Positions 1 to 8,700 of a DNA stretch of 64,000 bases are shown in pieces. Both the position numbers and the translations under genes were made by a program. The stretch comes from Enterococcus moraviensis ATCC BAA-383 (lineage in GTDB: Bacteria; Bacillota; Bacilli; Lactobacillales; Enterococcaceae): positions 620,001 through 684,000 of the forward strand of contig NZ_ASWB01000003.1 of the NCBI RefSeq assembly GCF_000407445.1, in the 5' to 3' direction. Numbering within the stretch: the stretch's first letter is position 1; every line of letters begins with the position of its first letter. The notes beneath the pieces were generated by a model. It worked only from the letters and a program-made list of their open reading frames with translations, ran no database searches and was not told the DNA's origin.

Positions 1-791
1 CGTAAGTGTCCAGCTTCAATCGAACCTTCCGCACACAGCATCCGGTTAACTAATGATTCTGCACCCATTTCCAAACTGAAAATAGCAACAGAACGATCTG
101 TTTTTGTTCCAATATTTTGGGCAATATTTAGGGCAAAAGCCGTTTTACCTACGGCTGGACGAGCCGCTAAAATAATCAATTCTTCCGCTTGTAGTCCTGC
201 AGTCATTTTATCTAAGGCCGGATAGCCAGTTGGCAATCCTGTGATTTCTTCATCATTTTGATAAAGTTGATCAATATTTGCAATCGAGGTATTCAATACA
301 TCTGCGATTGATAAAAAACCGCTTCGATTTCTTTTCTCTGAAACTTCTAAAATACTGCGTTCTGCATCGTCTAGTATTGTTTCAACATCTTCACCTTGTT
401 CAAACCCTTTAGTCACAATTTCAGTAGCAGTCTGAATCAAGTTACGCAGTAATGATTTTTGTTCGACGATTTTTGCATAGTAAACAATATTCGCAGCAGT
501 CGGTACAGCTAATGCTAAATCAGATAAATAGCTTAAACCGCCCACGTCTTCTAATAGGTTTTCTTGTTCCAAACGATCTTTGATCGTAATAACGTCAATC
601 GCTTCATTTCGATCATTCAAGGTAAGCATAGTCTGAAAAATCAATTGATGATTACGGCGATAAAAATCTTTTGGTTCTATGTATTCTAAAGCATCGATAA
701 TAACCTCAGCATCTAAAAAAACCGACCCTAAAACGGCCTGCTCTGCTTCCATACTTTGGGGCGGTACTCGATCTTGCCATACTTCATTCAT
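1..791 (-). CDS. dnaB: Replicative DNA helicase DnaB (DnaC in Bacillus), N-terminal part
   Basis: The minus-strand frame opens with ATG at 791 (MNEVWQDRVPPQSMEAEQAV) and stays open to the window edge, so about 263 N-terminal codons are seen and the C-terminus is missing. The start is preceded by a TAGGAGAG ribosome site. The N-terminal helical domain begins with the family-typical PPQS-EAEQAVLGS stretch, and the segment near the edge shows the start of the RecA-like core (AARPAVGKTAFAL, a Walker A motif). The ring helicase unwinds DNA at the fork and binds primase. It follows rplI, as in many Bacillota, but a terminator and a candidate promoter lie between them, so it is probably transcribed separately as well. 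Confidence 0.96.
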   Translation of the reverse strand, partial: MNEVWQDRVPPQSMEAEQAVLGSVFLDAEVIIDALEYIEPKDFYRRNHQLIFQTMLTLNDRNEAIDVITIKDRLEQENLLEDVGGLSYLSDLALAVPTAANIVYYAKIVEQKSLLRNLIQTATEIVTKGFEQGEDVETILDDAERSILEVSEKRNRSGFLSIADVLNTSIANIDQLYQNDEEITGLPTGYPALDKMTAGLQAEELIILAARPAVGKTAFALNIAQNIGTKTDRSVAIFSLEMGAESLVNRMLCAEGSIEAGHL

Positions 792-834
792 TTTTTTCTC
801 TCCTATAGCTCAAATTACGCTTTTCAGTCTTTTC

Positions 835-864
835 ATTTTAACAAGAAATAACCGAAAAGTACAA
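835..864 (-). promoter_or_regulatory. Candidate promoter of dnaB
   Basis: On the minus strand TTGTAC (859-864) and TAAAAT (835-840) are separated by 18 bp, about 45 bp upstream of the dnaB start. It lies downstream of the rplI terminator, which supports an independent promoter. It is a motif match only. Confidence 0.5.
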
Positions 865-900
865 TGACAATATTATATCATTTTGGATTGAAGATAAGAA

Positions 901-926
901 AAAACAGAGACTATGCTCTGTTTTTT
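901..926 (-). terminator. Rho-independent terminator after rplI
   Basis: A 10-bp stem (AAAAACAGAG / CTCTGTTTTT) sits immediately after the rplI stop codon, with a T-run on the minus strand. Confidence 0.75.
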
Positions 927-930
927 GACA

Positions 931-1383
931 TTATTCTTCTACAACATGAACTTTGATTGTTGCTGTTACTTCATGATGCAATTTAACTGGTACTTTTGTA
1001 AAGCCTAGTGAACGAATCGGTTGTGATAGTTCTAGCTTACGTTTGTCTAATTTGACCTTATATTGCTTGTTTAAGGCTTCTGCGATTTGTTTTGAAGGAA
1101 TAGATCCAAAGAGACGTCCATCCTCTCCAGCCTTCGCTTTAAGCTCTACAACAGTTTCTTCTTTTTCTAGAAATTCTTGCATTTTTTTCGCTTCTGCTAA
1201 AACTTCCGCTTCGTGTTTATCTTGTGCTTTCTTTTGTCCAGCTAAAGCACTGATACTCCCTTTATTCGCTTCTTGAGCGTACCCGTTTTTGATTAGAAAA
1301 TTTTGTGCGTATCCTGTAGGTACTTCTTTCACTTCCCCTTTTTTTCCTTTGCCTTTAACGTCTTGTAAAAAAATAACTTTCAT
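931..1383 (-). CDS. rplI: 50S ribosomal protein L9
   Basis: The 150-residue protein begins [19 protein letters not shown], the conserved L9 N-terminal RNA-binding domain, followed by a long Lys/Glu/Ala helix and the C-terminal domain. L9 binds 23S rRNA near the L1 stalk. An upstream in-frame codon would add 12 residues, but the ATG at 1383 has the strong site AAGGAGG and matches the family N-terminus, so it is preferred. It lies 59 bp downstream of gdpP, the usual order in Bacillota (gdpP-rplI-dnaB), and is probably co-transcribed with it. Confidence 0.97.
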   Translation of the reverse strand: MKVIFLQDVKGKGKKGEVKEVPTGYAQNFLIKNGYAQEANKGSISALAGQKKAQDKHEAEVLAEAKKMQEFLEKEETVVELKAKAGEDGRLFGSIPSKQIAEALNKQYKVKLDKRKLELSQPIRSLGFTKVPVKLHHEVTATIKVHVVEE

Positions 1384-1442
1384 ACTATTATTCCTCCTTG
1401 TATATAATGAATAATCCATAATTTCTTTTAAACTCTAGTTGT

Positions 1443-3419
1443 TTAAGGAGCCGGATCATACATTAAGTCTATATTTTGATGGATTACTTTCAGCAACTGC
1501 TCTTTTGTCTCAGATACTGTCATACCAGTTAATTGTACCGCAGCATTCGTGAAATGACCACCACCGCCTAAATTTTCCATAATTAGTTGGACGTTTATTG
1601 ATCCATTACTTCGTGCACTGATCCCAATCTGCTTGTCAGTTCTCTTAGTTATAACAAAGGCCGCATTGATTCCAACCATTGATAACAAGGTATCAGCTGT
1701 TTTAGCTGCAGTTACGCTGTCGTATTCCTTTTCTTCACTGCCAGTTACAATGACAGTATCTGGCGTAACATATTCACTTTGGGCAATTAAACTGTTCATT
1801 TCCAAATAACTGGTTAAATCTGAGCTTAATAAATATTGTACTAAAGATGAATCAGCGCCACAAGTTCTTAAATAACTGGCTACATCAAACGTACGTGCAG
1901 TCGTCCGAACACTAAAGCTCTTTGTGTCAACAACAATTCCAGCCAATAATAATGTGGCTTCAAGTTTATCCAACCGCTTTTGCGCATTACTCTGATATTC
2001 AATCAATTCTGTCACCAATTCCGAAGCAGATGATGCCGAAGATTCAATATAAGCGAGTAATGGTTTGGCAGGAAATTCGTCTCCACGGCGATGATGATCG
2101 ATAATTACTACCTTATCAAACTGCTCATATAGCTCTTGCGAAATCGAAAGTGACGGTTTATGGTAGTCAACCATAATCAATAGACTACTGTCTGTTTTTC
2201 GTTTCATTGCTTCCTTTGGTGTGATGATTTGCTTCGCCAGCTCAGGATATTTCTCCAGTTCAGCCATTACTCGTTCAACATCAGGAATACTCTCATTTTT
2301 ATCTAGCACGACCCAAGCTTCTTTATTATGAAATTTTGCTAGTCGCGCCATACCAAAAGCCGAACCGATTGCATCCATGTCAGGAAAGCGATGTCCCATA
2401 ATATAAACATCAGATGATTCTGCCAAAATCCCTTGAATTGCAGTACTCATTGCTCTAGAACGAACACGCGTTCTCTTTGCTACAGAAGCTGTTCTACCAC
2501 CATAAAAAATTGGTTTCGCATTGTCTTTCGCTTCTTTAACTACGACTTGGTCGCCGCCTCTTACTAAGGCTGTGTCTAGGTTAGTTTGGGCGGTATTCCC
2601 TGTTTGACTTAATGTTTCACCACCGTATGAAATGCCCATGCTCAGTGTAATCGGTATCTCTCTTGTACTTGATTCTTTTCTGATTTTATCTAAAATTTGG
2701 AATTTAGAATCCATCATTTTTTTAATATCTTCTAACTGCGCAATAAAAAAATAACGTTCTGCATTCAGTCTTTTATAAAAAACTTGATATTCATCCATCC
2801 AATCAGATACCATTGTAGTGATAAAACTGTTCAAGTAAGAGATTTCTTTTTCATCCATACTATCTGTAATATCATCATAGTTATCAACTGATACAATTCC
2901 AATCGCTGTCTGCATTTCTAATTTTTCTTGATATAAATTACTCTCTTCAGTAATATCTTTAAAGGTTATCGTATTTTGGTTTGTATCAATATTGAAACGA
3001 TAAACATTATTGCCAACTTTAAATATATCCTTCCCTTTTTCAGCACGTGATACATATGTTTGTATTAATTCTGGACTGATAAGCGTTTGTCCATCTTTAT
3101 GAAAAATATCTTCCGCAAACGGGTTTAACCATTTTGCTTCTTTTGTATCTGGATCGTAATTGATGATTCCAACCGACACTTCATTAAATGCATAGTCCAA
3201 CGATTTCTCCGCAAGCGTACTTGCTTCTCTAATCTTTTCAGTGTTAGATATCTCAATTTTTTTAATTAGATAATAAACACGATTTATCAAGATAAGATTA
3301 AGTAACAATAATCCAGTTATGGTTATGTATTTATTAGATATGAAGAAAAACAGCATTACTTCTAATAAAAAGAGGACGAATACAGAACCCAAAATCCGAT
3401 TCATACCATTTTTTTTCAT
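1443..3419 (-). CDS. gdpP: Cyclic-di-AMP phosphodiesterase GdpP
   Basis: This 658-residue membrane protein has two N-terminal transmembrane segments (about residues 10-50), a PAS-like domain (about 80-155), a degenerate GGDEF domain (about 170-300) and a C-terminal DHH/DHHA1 phosphodiesterase. Visible catalytic motifs are DMDAIGSA (in the DHH block), VDYH, DHHRRG and the DHHA1 glycine motif GGGGHFTNAA. The family hydrolyses c-di-AMP to pApA and so sets potassium and wall homeostasis. The start has GGAGG upstream. Length and domain order are as in Bacillus YybT/GdpP. A perfect parS site lies 73 bp upstream of the start. Confidence 0.97.
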   Translation of the reverse strand: MKKNGMNRILGSVFVLFLLEVMLFFFISNKYITITGLLLLNLILINRVYYLIKKIEISNTEKIREASTLAEKSLDYAFNEVSVGIINYDPDTKEAKWLNPFAEDIFHKDGQTLISPELIQTYVSRAEKGKDIFKVGNNVYRFNIDTNQNTITFKDITEESNLYQEKLEMQTAIGIVSVDNYDDITDSMDEKEISYLNSFITTMVSDWMDEYQVFYKRLNAERYFFIAQLEDIKKMMDSKFQILDKIRKESSTREIPITLSMGISYGGETLSQTGNTAQTNLDTALVRGGDQVVVKEAKDNAKPIFYGGRTASVAKRTRVRSRAMSTAIQGILAESSDVYIMGHRFPDMDAIGSAFGMARLAKFHNKEAWVVLDKNESIPDVERVMAELEKYPELAKQIITPKEAMKRKTDSSLLIMVDYHKPSLSISQELYEQFDKVVIIDHHRRGDEFPAKPLLAYIESSASSASELVTELIEYQSNAQKRLDKLEATLLLAGIVVDTKSFSVRTTARTFDVASYLRTCGADSSLVQYLLSSDLTSYLEMNSLIAQSEYVTPDTVIVTGSEEKEYDSVTAAKTADTLLSMVGINAAFVITKRTDKQIGISARSNGSINVQLIMENLGGGGHFTNAAVQLTGMTVSETKEQLLKVIHQNIDLMYDPAP

Positions 3420-3491
3420 TATTAAGACTCCTCCATTGTTCTGCAGATAAGATTATTTTAGCATAAAAAGAACAATTCTGCGAACCCAAAA

Positions 3492-3507
3492 TGTTTCACG
3501 TGAAACA
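3492..3507. other. parS site (ParB/Spo0J binding), perfect
   Basis: TGTTTCACGTGAAACA is a perfect 16-bp palindrome identical to the firmicute parS consensus. It lies between gdpP and the rpsR terminator. About 25 kb separates it from oriC, fitting the origin-proximal placement of parS used by ParB for chromosome segregation and SMC loading. Confidence 0.92.
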
Positions 3508-3562
3508 TACGGAATCAGATTATTCATTTTTAATTACTATCTTTATAGTAATTTATTATAAT

Positions 3563-3596
3563 AAAAAAAGAGGTCAAGAACTAGTCCTTGACCTCT
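3563..3596 (-). terminator. Terminator of the rpsF-ssb-rpsR operon
   Basis: A 12-bp stem (AGAGGTCAAGGA type arm) is followed on the minus strand by seven T residues, just downstream of the rpsR stop. Confidence 0.88.
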
Positions 3597-3610
3597 AAGT
3601 AAATTCTATA

Positions 3611-3850
3611 TTATTGCTCTTCACCAACAAATGGTAATAAGCCCATGATACGTGCGCGTTTGATTGCAATTGTTAATTTGCGTTGGTTCTTAGCACCAGT
3701 ACCTGTTACACGACGTGGCAAAATTTTCCCACGTTCAGAAATGAATTTTTTAAGTAATTCAATATCTTTATAATCAATATATTCAATATGGTTAGCAGCG
3801 ATATAATCGACTTTACGACGTTTACGTCCGCCTCTTCTTTGTTGTGCCAT
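3611..3850 (-). CDS. rpsR: 30S ribosomal protein S18
   Basis: The 79-residue basic protein carries the S18 signature ([18 protein letters not shown] and [18 protein letters not shown]). S18 forms a heterodimer with S6 on the 30S platform. It is the last gene of rpsF-ssb-rpsR, 25 bp after ssb, with a clear terminator behind it. AGGAGGGA precedes the ATG. Confidence 0.98.
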   Translation of the reverse strand: MAQQRRGGRKRRKVDYIAANHIEYIDYKDIELLKKFISERGKILPRRVTGTGAKNQRKLTIAIKRARIMGLLPFVGEEQ

Positions 3851-3875
3851 TCTTATTCCCTCCTATCAAATTCGT

Positions 3876-4427
3876 TTAGAATGGTAAATCATCATCTGAA
3901 ATGTCAATAGTTGAACCTGTCCCACCAAATGGATCAGAATCTCTATCGAAATCAGGCATACCGTTATTGCTAGACTGAGAGGATGATTGATTAAAATTGT
4001 TTTGTCCTGAAAAATTATTATTCTGTGGTTGGAAACTATTTCCGCCACCAGCATTATAGCTTGGTGTTGAATCTGATCCATCTGTTGTTTGTCTTTGTTC
4101 TGATGCAGAACGAGACTCCAACAACTGGAAATTCTCACATACAACTTCAGTCACATAAACACGTTGACCTTGTTGATTCTCGTAATTTCTAGTTTGAATA
4201 CGACCAGTTACGCCTAATAATGTACCTTTACGCGCATAGTTTGCCATTGTTTCAGCAGGTTTACGCCAAATCACACAGTTAATAAAATCTGCTTCACGAT
4301 TTCCATTTGCATTCGTAAAGTTACGGTTTACTGCTAAAGTAAATGTCGCAACTGCTGAACCACTAGATGTATATCGTAAATCGGGATCTTTTGTTAGTCT
4401 TCCAACTAATACAACGTTGTTAATCAT
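3876..4427 (-). CDS. ssb: Single-stranded DNA-binding protein SSB
   Basis: The 183-residue protein has an OB-fold in about the first 105 residues ([20 protein letters not shown] and the [12 protein letters not shown] core), a Gln/Asn/Ser/Gly-rich flexible linker and the acidic tip DISDDDLPF that recruits repair and replication partners. It is the essential housekeeping SSB, as its place between rpsF and rpsR shows. AGGAGA precedes the start. A perfect parS lies between it and rpsF. Confidence 0.98.
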   Translation of the reverse strand: MINNVVLVGRLTKDPDLRYTSSGSAVATFTLAVNRNFTNANGNREADFINCVIWRKPAETMANYARKGTLLGVTGRIQTRNYENQQGQRVYVTEVVCENFQLLESRSASEQRQTTDGSDSTPSYNAGGGNSFQPQNNNFSGQNNFNQSSSQSSNNGMPDFDRDSDPFGGTGSTIDISDDDLPF

Positions 4428-4454
4428 TTAAACATCTCCTTTCGTCAATCCAAA

Positions 4455-4470
4455 TGTTTCACGTGAAACA
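4455..4470. other. parS site, perfect, inside the rpsF-ssb intergenic gap
   Basis: This is the same 16-bp palindrome, TGTTTCACGTGAAACA, extended by imperfect CCAAAT/ATTTGG arms. It lies in the 49-bp gap between rpsF and ssb, inside a transcribed ribosomal operon. Confidence 0.92.
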
Positions 4471-4476
4471 ATTTGG

Positions 4477-4779
4477 TTATACTTCTTCCTTGATAATCAT
4501 GTGACGGATAATATCGTCATTGATTTTAGCAAGACGATCAAATTCATTGATTGCTCCTGCAGTTGATGGAGAAGATACTTTAACGATATGATAGATGCCT
4601 TCACGGAATCCGTTCATTTCATATGCTAAGCGGCGTTTTTCCCAATCTTTTGATTCGATAACTTCAGCTCCGTTATCTTTCAAGATTGTGTCGAAACGTT
4701 CTACTAAAGCAGTTTTTGCTTCTTCATCAATGTTCGGACGAATAATATACATAACTTCATAATTCGTAACTTGACTCAT
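4477..4779 (-). CDS. rpsF: 30S ribosomal protein S6
   Basis: The 100-residue protein begins [20 protein letters not shown] and has the S6 alpha/beta core with [22 protein letters not shown]6 pairs with S18 on the small subunit. GGGAGGTG precedes the ATG. It is the first gene of rpsF-ssb-rpsR, with a good promoter at 4869-4897 and a leader hairpin that could take part in the S6:S18 feedback control known in bacteria. Confidence 0.98.
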   Translation of the reverse strand: MSQVTNYEVMYIIRPNIDEEAKTALVERFDTILKDNGAEVIESKDWEKRRLAYEMNGFREGIYHIVKVSSPSTAGAINEFDRLAKINDDIIRHMIIKEEV

Positions 4780-4806
4780 TGATTTTCACCTCCCTATGGA
4801 CTTTAG

Positions 4807-4826
4807 GCTCTTAGGTTGCTAAGAGC
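4807..4826 (-). promoter_or_regulatory. Hairpin in the rpsF leader
   Basis: The minus-strand leader contains GCTCTTAG-CAA-CCTAAGAGC, an 8-bp stem with a short loop about 28 nt before the rpsF start. In many bacteria an S6:S18 complex binds a leader structure of this operon. Whether this hairpin is that element is inference. Confidence 0.4.
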
Positions 4827-4868
4827 AAGGAGAGTTATCTAAAATTTATAGACTACTCACAATGTTTC

Positions 4869-4897
4869 ATTATACAGCTAAAAGCTGATAAAATCAA
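4869..4897 (-). promoter_or_regulatory. Promoter of the rpsF operon
   Basis: On the minus strand TTGATT (4892-4897) and TATAAT (4869-4874) are separated by exactly 17 bp. The spacer itself contains an inverted repeat (CAGCT...AGCTG). Confidence 0.72.
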
Positions 4898-5020
4898 GCG
4901 TTATTAGCAATTTTTGATCATTTTTTTTATCATTCATTTTTCTCTCGTGTCTTACTTTAATATACGCAAAAATCAATGAATTTATTTCTATTGCTTATAA
5001 TTTAGGTTATTTATTTTTCA

Positions 5021-5029
5021 TGTTATACT
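5021..5029 (+). promoter_or_regulatory. Extended -10 promoter before the acyl ligase
   Basis: TGTTATACT (TGn plus TATACT) lies about 60 bp upstream of the TTG start. No good -35 is seen. Apart from the rpsF promoter and leader, the rest of the 4780-5085 divergent gap is AT-rich with nothing else recognised. Confidence 0.45.
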
Positions 5030-5085
5030 ATCCTTGTTCGAAATTACACAAATACTTTAACGTAGTTTGAAAGGATGCTGTTACA

Positions 5086-6615
5086 TTGAATCAATTGTTA
5101 GAATACCGACCACTCAACTTGTACACGAATTATCTTGAGGCTGCACGTAATAACCCAGAGACTGCCATTATTCATGATGAATCTTTACCGGCTTTTCCTG
5201 AACTTGGAACAAGTTACACGTATCAATTAAGTCACGAAGCCATTTTAAATCGTGCCTATCAACTGGCTAGTTTAGGTGTAAAAGCTGAGGATAAAATCAT
5301 TATTTTCAAAAGCTCAAAATTCGATACGTATTTATTAGCTGTTGCTGCTTCTTACTTAGGAGCTGTTCCAGTGATGATTTCTTATCATTTTCCCCCTGAA
5401 ACAATTGAAGTTTTTGTTGATAGATTGGAAAATCCGTTTATCTTATTTGATGATGAAACAGCAGAAAAAATCGCAAAAGTAAAGAATAGTTCTTCTGAAA
5501 AACAGATTTCAGTTGCAAAACTATTACAAGCACCTGCTAATGAAGTTTCCCAAGTAGAATTACCCAAAGATATGATTGCTTATATGACACATACTTCTGG
5601 TACAACAGGCATTCCTAAACTCATTTGTCATTCTGCTAATTCTATGGGCTGGCGTACAAAATGGCAAAAGACGATTTTTACAAAAATTGCTGAGAAGAAA
5701 CTTGTTGGTTTTCATATATCGCCCGTTCACTCTCGGTTTAATATTGGAATTTCTTCTTTAATGGCCATGGGTTTTCCGTTAATGCCGTTATCGATTTCTA
5801 ATAGTGATTCTGTAGCAAAAATGCTTTCAGAATACCAACCGATTGCAGTTGAAACTCATCCAAATAATTTCGTTCAGTGGACATCTTTAGCAAAAAGACA
5901 ACCCGAAGCTTTCGCAAGTGTTCGTTATTATCACTCTACTTTTGATGCAATCAACAATGCTACGATGGCAAGTTTCTTAAAAGCTTCAGAGAAAAATGAT
6001 CCAATTTTTCTTCAAGTTTATGGACAAAGTGAATGCGGACCTATGATCTTAAAAGCACATACCTTAGAATCGCTTAAAACATCCGATGCTCGTGATATGG
6101 GTGTTGGGTTAGAAGGGTTAACTGAAGCACGAATCGCAGATAAAGATGGGACTGTTTTACCCGCTATGACGGATGGACACATCCAATTTTTATCTAAGGG
6201 ACGTGCACTGACCTACTATAAAGAAGATGATCGCTTCCAAGCAACTGTCTTTGGCCCTTGGTGGGACAGTGGTGATTATGGCTTCATGGATGAAAATGGC
6301 CATTTATTCCTTAAAGATCGTCAAGTAGACTTGATTGATAAAATCGATAGTAATTTAGCGATCGAAGATCACCTATTAGACGCCCTTGATTTTCTTCAAG
6401 AAGTGATTATTGTTCGAGCGAAAGATAACTCTCCCCAACCAATCTTAGCCGTTGATCCAAAACAAGGAATGGACTGGGATGCTTGGTGGGAACAAGTGAC
6501 TGATTTACCTCATTTGAACAAACCGATTATTATGGATTGGGATGAAATTCCTCGTACAGCTACAATGAAAGTACAACGATTACAGATTGAAAAAGCTTTA
6601 AAAGAGCAGAAATAA
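5086..6615 (+). CDS. AMP-forming acyl-CoA synthetase/ligase family protein
   Basis: The 509-residue protein belongs to the ANL adenylating superfamily. The A3-type phosphate loop reads THTSGTTGIPKL (about residues 168-179), the A5 region VYGQSECGP, the A7-A8 region WWDSGDYGFMDENG, and the C-terminal lysine motif PRTATMKVQRLQ. It would activate a carboxylate as acyl-AMP and transfer it to CoA or a carrier. The start is TTG at 5086, with AAAGGAT about 8 bp upstream. It faces the men operon, but menE is present there, so it is probably not the OSB-CoA ligase. The substrate cannot be read from the sequence. Confidence 0.8.
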   Translation: MNQLLEYRPLNLYTNYLEAARNNPETAIIHDESLPAFPELGTSYTYQLSHEAILNRAYQLASLGVKAEDKIIIFKSSKFDTYLLAVAASYLGAVPVMISYHFPPETIEVFVDRLENPFILFDDETAEKIAKVKNSSSEKQISVAKLLQAPANEVSQVELPKDMIAYMTHTSGTTGIPKLICHSANSMGWRTKWQKTIFTKIAEKKLVGFHISPVHSRFNIGISSLMAMGFPLMPLSISNSDSVAKMLSEYQPIAVETHPNNFVQWTSLAKRQPEAFASVRYYHSTFDAINNATMASFLKASEKNDPIFLQVYGQSECGPMILKAHTLESLKTSDARDMGVGLEGLTEARIADKDGTVLPAMTDGHIQFLSKGRALTYYKEDDRFQATVFGPWWDSGDYGFMDENGHLFLKDRQVDLIDKIDSNLAIEDHLLDALDFLQEVIIVRAKDNSPQPILAVDPKQGMDWDAWWEQVTDLPHLNKPIIMDWDEIPRTATMKVQRLQIEKALKEQK

Positions 6616-6622
6616 TTATAGA

Positions 6623-6666
6623 AAAAAGAATCATAGGCTAGCATAAAACAGCCTATGATTCTTTTT
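6623..6666. terminator. Bidirectional terminator between the acyl ligase and menC
   Basis: A 17-bp perfect stem (AAAAAGAATCATAGGCT and its complement) with A and T tails serves both convergent transcripts. Its right end touches the menC stop codon. Confidence 0.88.
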
Positions 6667-7774
6667 ATTTAATAAATAGCGTATCGTAAACACCATACTT
6701 TAATAACGTGTTTTGGGATAAATCAACGCCTATTCCTAATCCATCTGGCACTCTGATGTCCCCATCTCTAATCTCAATAGGTTCCGTCAGAATATCCTCA
6801 TAGTAATAGCGATCCGAAGCTGAAATATCTCCTGGAAACGTGAAGATTTTTTGAGAAGCAAATTGTAGATTTAATGCCCTTCCTATACCCGATTCAAACA
6901 TGCCACCTAGCCAAACCAGTATCTCTTTTTCTTTACAGAAATCGACTATTTTCATAGCTTCTGTAAGACCGCCTACTCTTGGTATTTTTAAATTGATGCT
7001 ACGGCAACTCCCCAAAGAAAATGCCAACTCACAATCTCTCAACGTTCGAATATTTTCATCTAAACAAATGGCTGTTTGGATTTCATTTTGCAAATATGCA
7101 TGGTCTAGAAAATCATTCGCTGCAAAGGGTTGTTCGATCATTGCTAAATTATAGGCATCTAATTGCTGCAAGTGATGAATGTCTTTAATGGTATAGGCGG
7201 AGTTAGCATCTACCATTAGTGCAATATCAGGAAACTTCTTTCGAATTGCTTCGATTGGTTTCAAATCATAGCCTGGTCGTATTTTCAATTTAACTCTTTT
7301 ATACCCAAGATCAATATACTTTGTAATTTGATCTATCAATTTAGTGAGATCGGTTTGTATCCCAATACTAACACCAACTGGAATCTGCGCTCTAGTATCA
7401 TTAAAATAGGTTTTCAAGCTTTTATTACTACGTTTTGCGTATAAGTCCCAGACTGCGGTTTCAAGGCTAGATTTAGCCATTTGATTGCCTTTCACTCCAT
7501 CAAAAAGACCTGCAACTTCTTTAGGATGTTGAATATCTGTATCCACCAACAACGGAATTAAATGTTTTTCAATAATTGTTCGAGCAGTATCTATTGTCTC
7601 TTCTATGTAATCCGGCTGTTCAAACGCAACCAGTTCTCCAATACCTTGATTCCCCAATTCGTCTGTCACAAGTAAAATATCAAAAGCTTTTTCTGTTAGA
7701 CGTCCATAACTTGTTTCAAAAGGAATTCGTAAAGGCAATCGAACACGATAACGATCAATACGCTGAATTTCCAA
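6665..7774 (-). CDS. menC: o-Succinylbenzoate synthase
   Basis: This 369-residue enolase-superfamily enzyme dehydrates SHCHC to o-succinylbenzoate. The capping domain comes first; in the barrel the acid/base and metal-ligand motifs KLKIRPG, MVDANSAY, IEQPF and CLDENI are in the expected order. The start is TTG, with AAAGGAGG 8 bp upstream. It is the last gene of menB-E-F-D-H-C, 84 bp after menH, and ends on a shared terminator. Confidence 0.93.
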   Translation of the reverse strand: MEIQRIDRYRVRLPLRIPFETSYGRLTEKAFDILLVTDELGNQGIGELVAFEQPDYIEETIDTARTIIEKHLIPLLVDTDIQHPKEVAGLFDGVKGNQMAKSSLETAVWDLYAKRSNKSLKTYFNDTRAQIPVGVSIGIQTDLTKLIDQITKYIDLGYKRVKLKIRPGYDLKPIEAIRKKFPDIALMVDANSAYTIKDIHHLQQLDAYNLAMIEQPFAANDFLDHAYLQNEIQTAICLDENIRTLRDCELAFSLGSCRSINLKIPRVGGLTEAMKIVDFCKEKEILVWLGGMFESGIGRALNLQFASQKIFTFPGDISASDRYYYEDILTEPIEIRDGDIRVPDGLGIGVDLSQNTLLKYGVYDTLFIK

Positions 7775-7828
7775 TGTGGTTTCCTCCTTTTAAAAGCAGA
7801 ACAAACCAAGAACCCTGTAGAAAATTGC

Positions 7829-7852
7829 CAGTGAAACGCTTTTGTTTCACTG
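7829..7852 (-). other. Hairpin between menH and menC
   Basis: CAGTGAAAC-(6 nt)-GTTTCACTG forms a 9-bp stem in the 83-bp menH-menC gap, with only a weak T-tail. It may be a partial terminator or an RNA processing or stability element tuning menC. Confidence 0.4.
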
Positions 7853-7857
7853 ACGGT

Positions 7858-8700
7858 TTATCTATGTCCTAAGGATTGATTTGTAGCGCTAGATAAAAAT
7901 GTATAAACAACTTCCTCAAATATCTCTGGTTTTTCCAAATGAATACAATGACCTGCGTCTTCTACGATTTCGATTGATACTTTCGGTTGTCTCTCTTGCA
8001 TATTTTGGGCAATAATTTGAAATTTAACATCTAAATCTCCAACTATCAATAAGGTAGGCGCAACTATCTTGTATAGCTCGTCCCAAAAATCAGGTTGGAC
8101 GCCAGTCCCCATAAACCATAAACTACAAGCCAAACCAAATGCTTGTTGGGATAATCGTTCTTTACGTAGTGTTTCTTGTATTTTAGACGATAATCGCTTT
8201 TGACTAGCAAAAAGAGCCAGATTTTCCCATTTTTCGACAAATGTTTCAATAGAATGGCTCATAATGAAACTAGCTAAATGTTCATCTGAACGTTTACGTA
8301 TCATTCGCTCATCTTCGCTCTTTAAGCCAGGAGAACCACTCTCTAAGATTAGTTGTTGAACCTTTTGAGGAAATAGACACGCGAAGCCTAAAGCCACTCT
8401 AGCGCCCATTGAATAGCCTAATAAAGAGAACTGTATTATACCCAGTCTTTCCGTAACTATCGCAATATCTTGACACAAACACTCCATTTGATAGCGATAA
8501 GGGTGAACATAGCAGTCTGTACGGCCATGACCTATTAAGTCAATTGCTAAAATATTCATCTCATTTTTTTTGTGGAAAACAGGAGCAAATGTTTGGCTAG
8601 TTCCAGTAAACCCATGCAAACAAACTAAAGTTGGACGATCTGGCTTGTAGACTGACAGCCACTCATAATAGTAATTTACTTTGTTTATCGTAATATTCAT
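7858..8700 (-). CDS. menH: SHCHC synthase (alpha/beta hydrolase MenH)
   Basis: The 280-residue alpha/beta hydrolase has the oxyanion stretch VCLHGFTGTSQTF, the nucleophile elbow GYSMGAR (Ser) and the catalytic His in DAGHCIHLEKPE. MenH eliminates pyruvate from SEPHCHC to give SHCHC. It starts directly at the menD stop codon (8701), consistent with translational coupling. Other hydrolase roles are possible on motif grounds alone, but the operon position fixes MenH. Confidence 0.93.
   Translation of the reverse strand: MNITINKVNYYYEWLSVYKPDRPTLVCLHGFTGTSQTFAPVFHKKNEMNILAIDLIGHGRTDCYVHPYRYQMECLCQDIAIVTERLGIIQFSLLGYSMGARVALGFACLFPQKVQQLILESGSPGLKSEDERMIRKRSDEHLASFIMSHSIETFVEKWENLALFASQKRLSSKIQETLRKERLSQQAFGLACSLWFMGTGVQPDFWDELYKIVAPTLLIVGDLDVKFQIIAQNMQERQPKVSIEIVEDAGHCIHLEKPEIFEEVVYTFLSSATNQSLGHR

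Noticed and set aside
3866-4144. Alternative frame over the 3' part of ssb
   Set aside because: Overlaps the ssb linker in another frame; composition follows from ssb codons.
5086-6615. Second menE
   Set aside because: The men operon already has a full menE, and this protein is divergent around the substrate pocket and transcribed from its own promoter.
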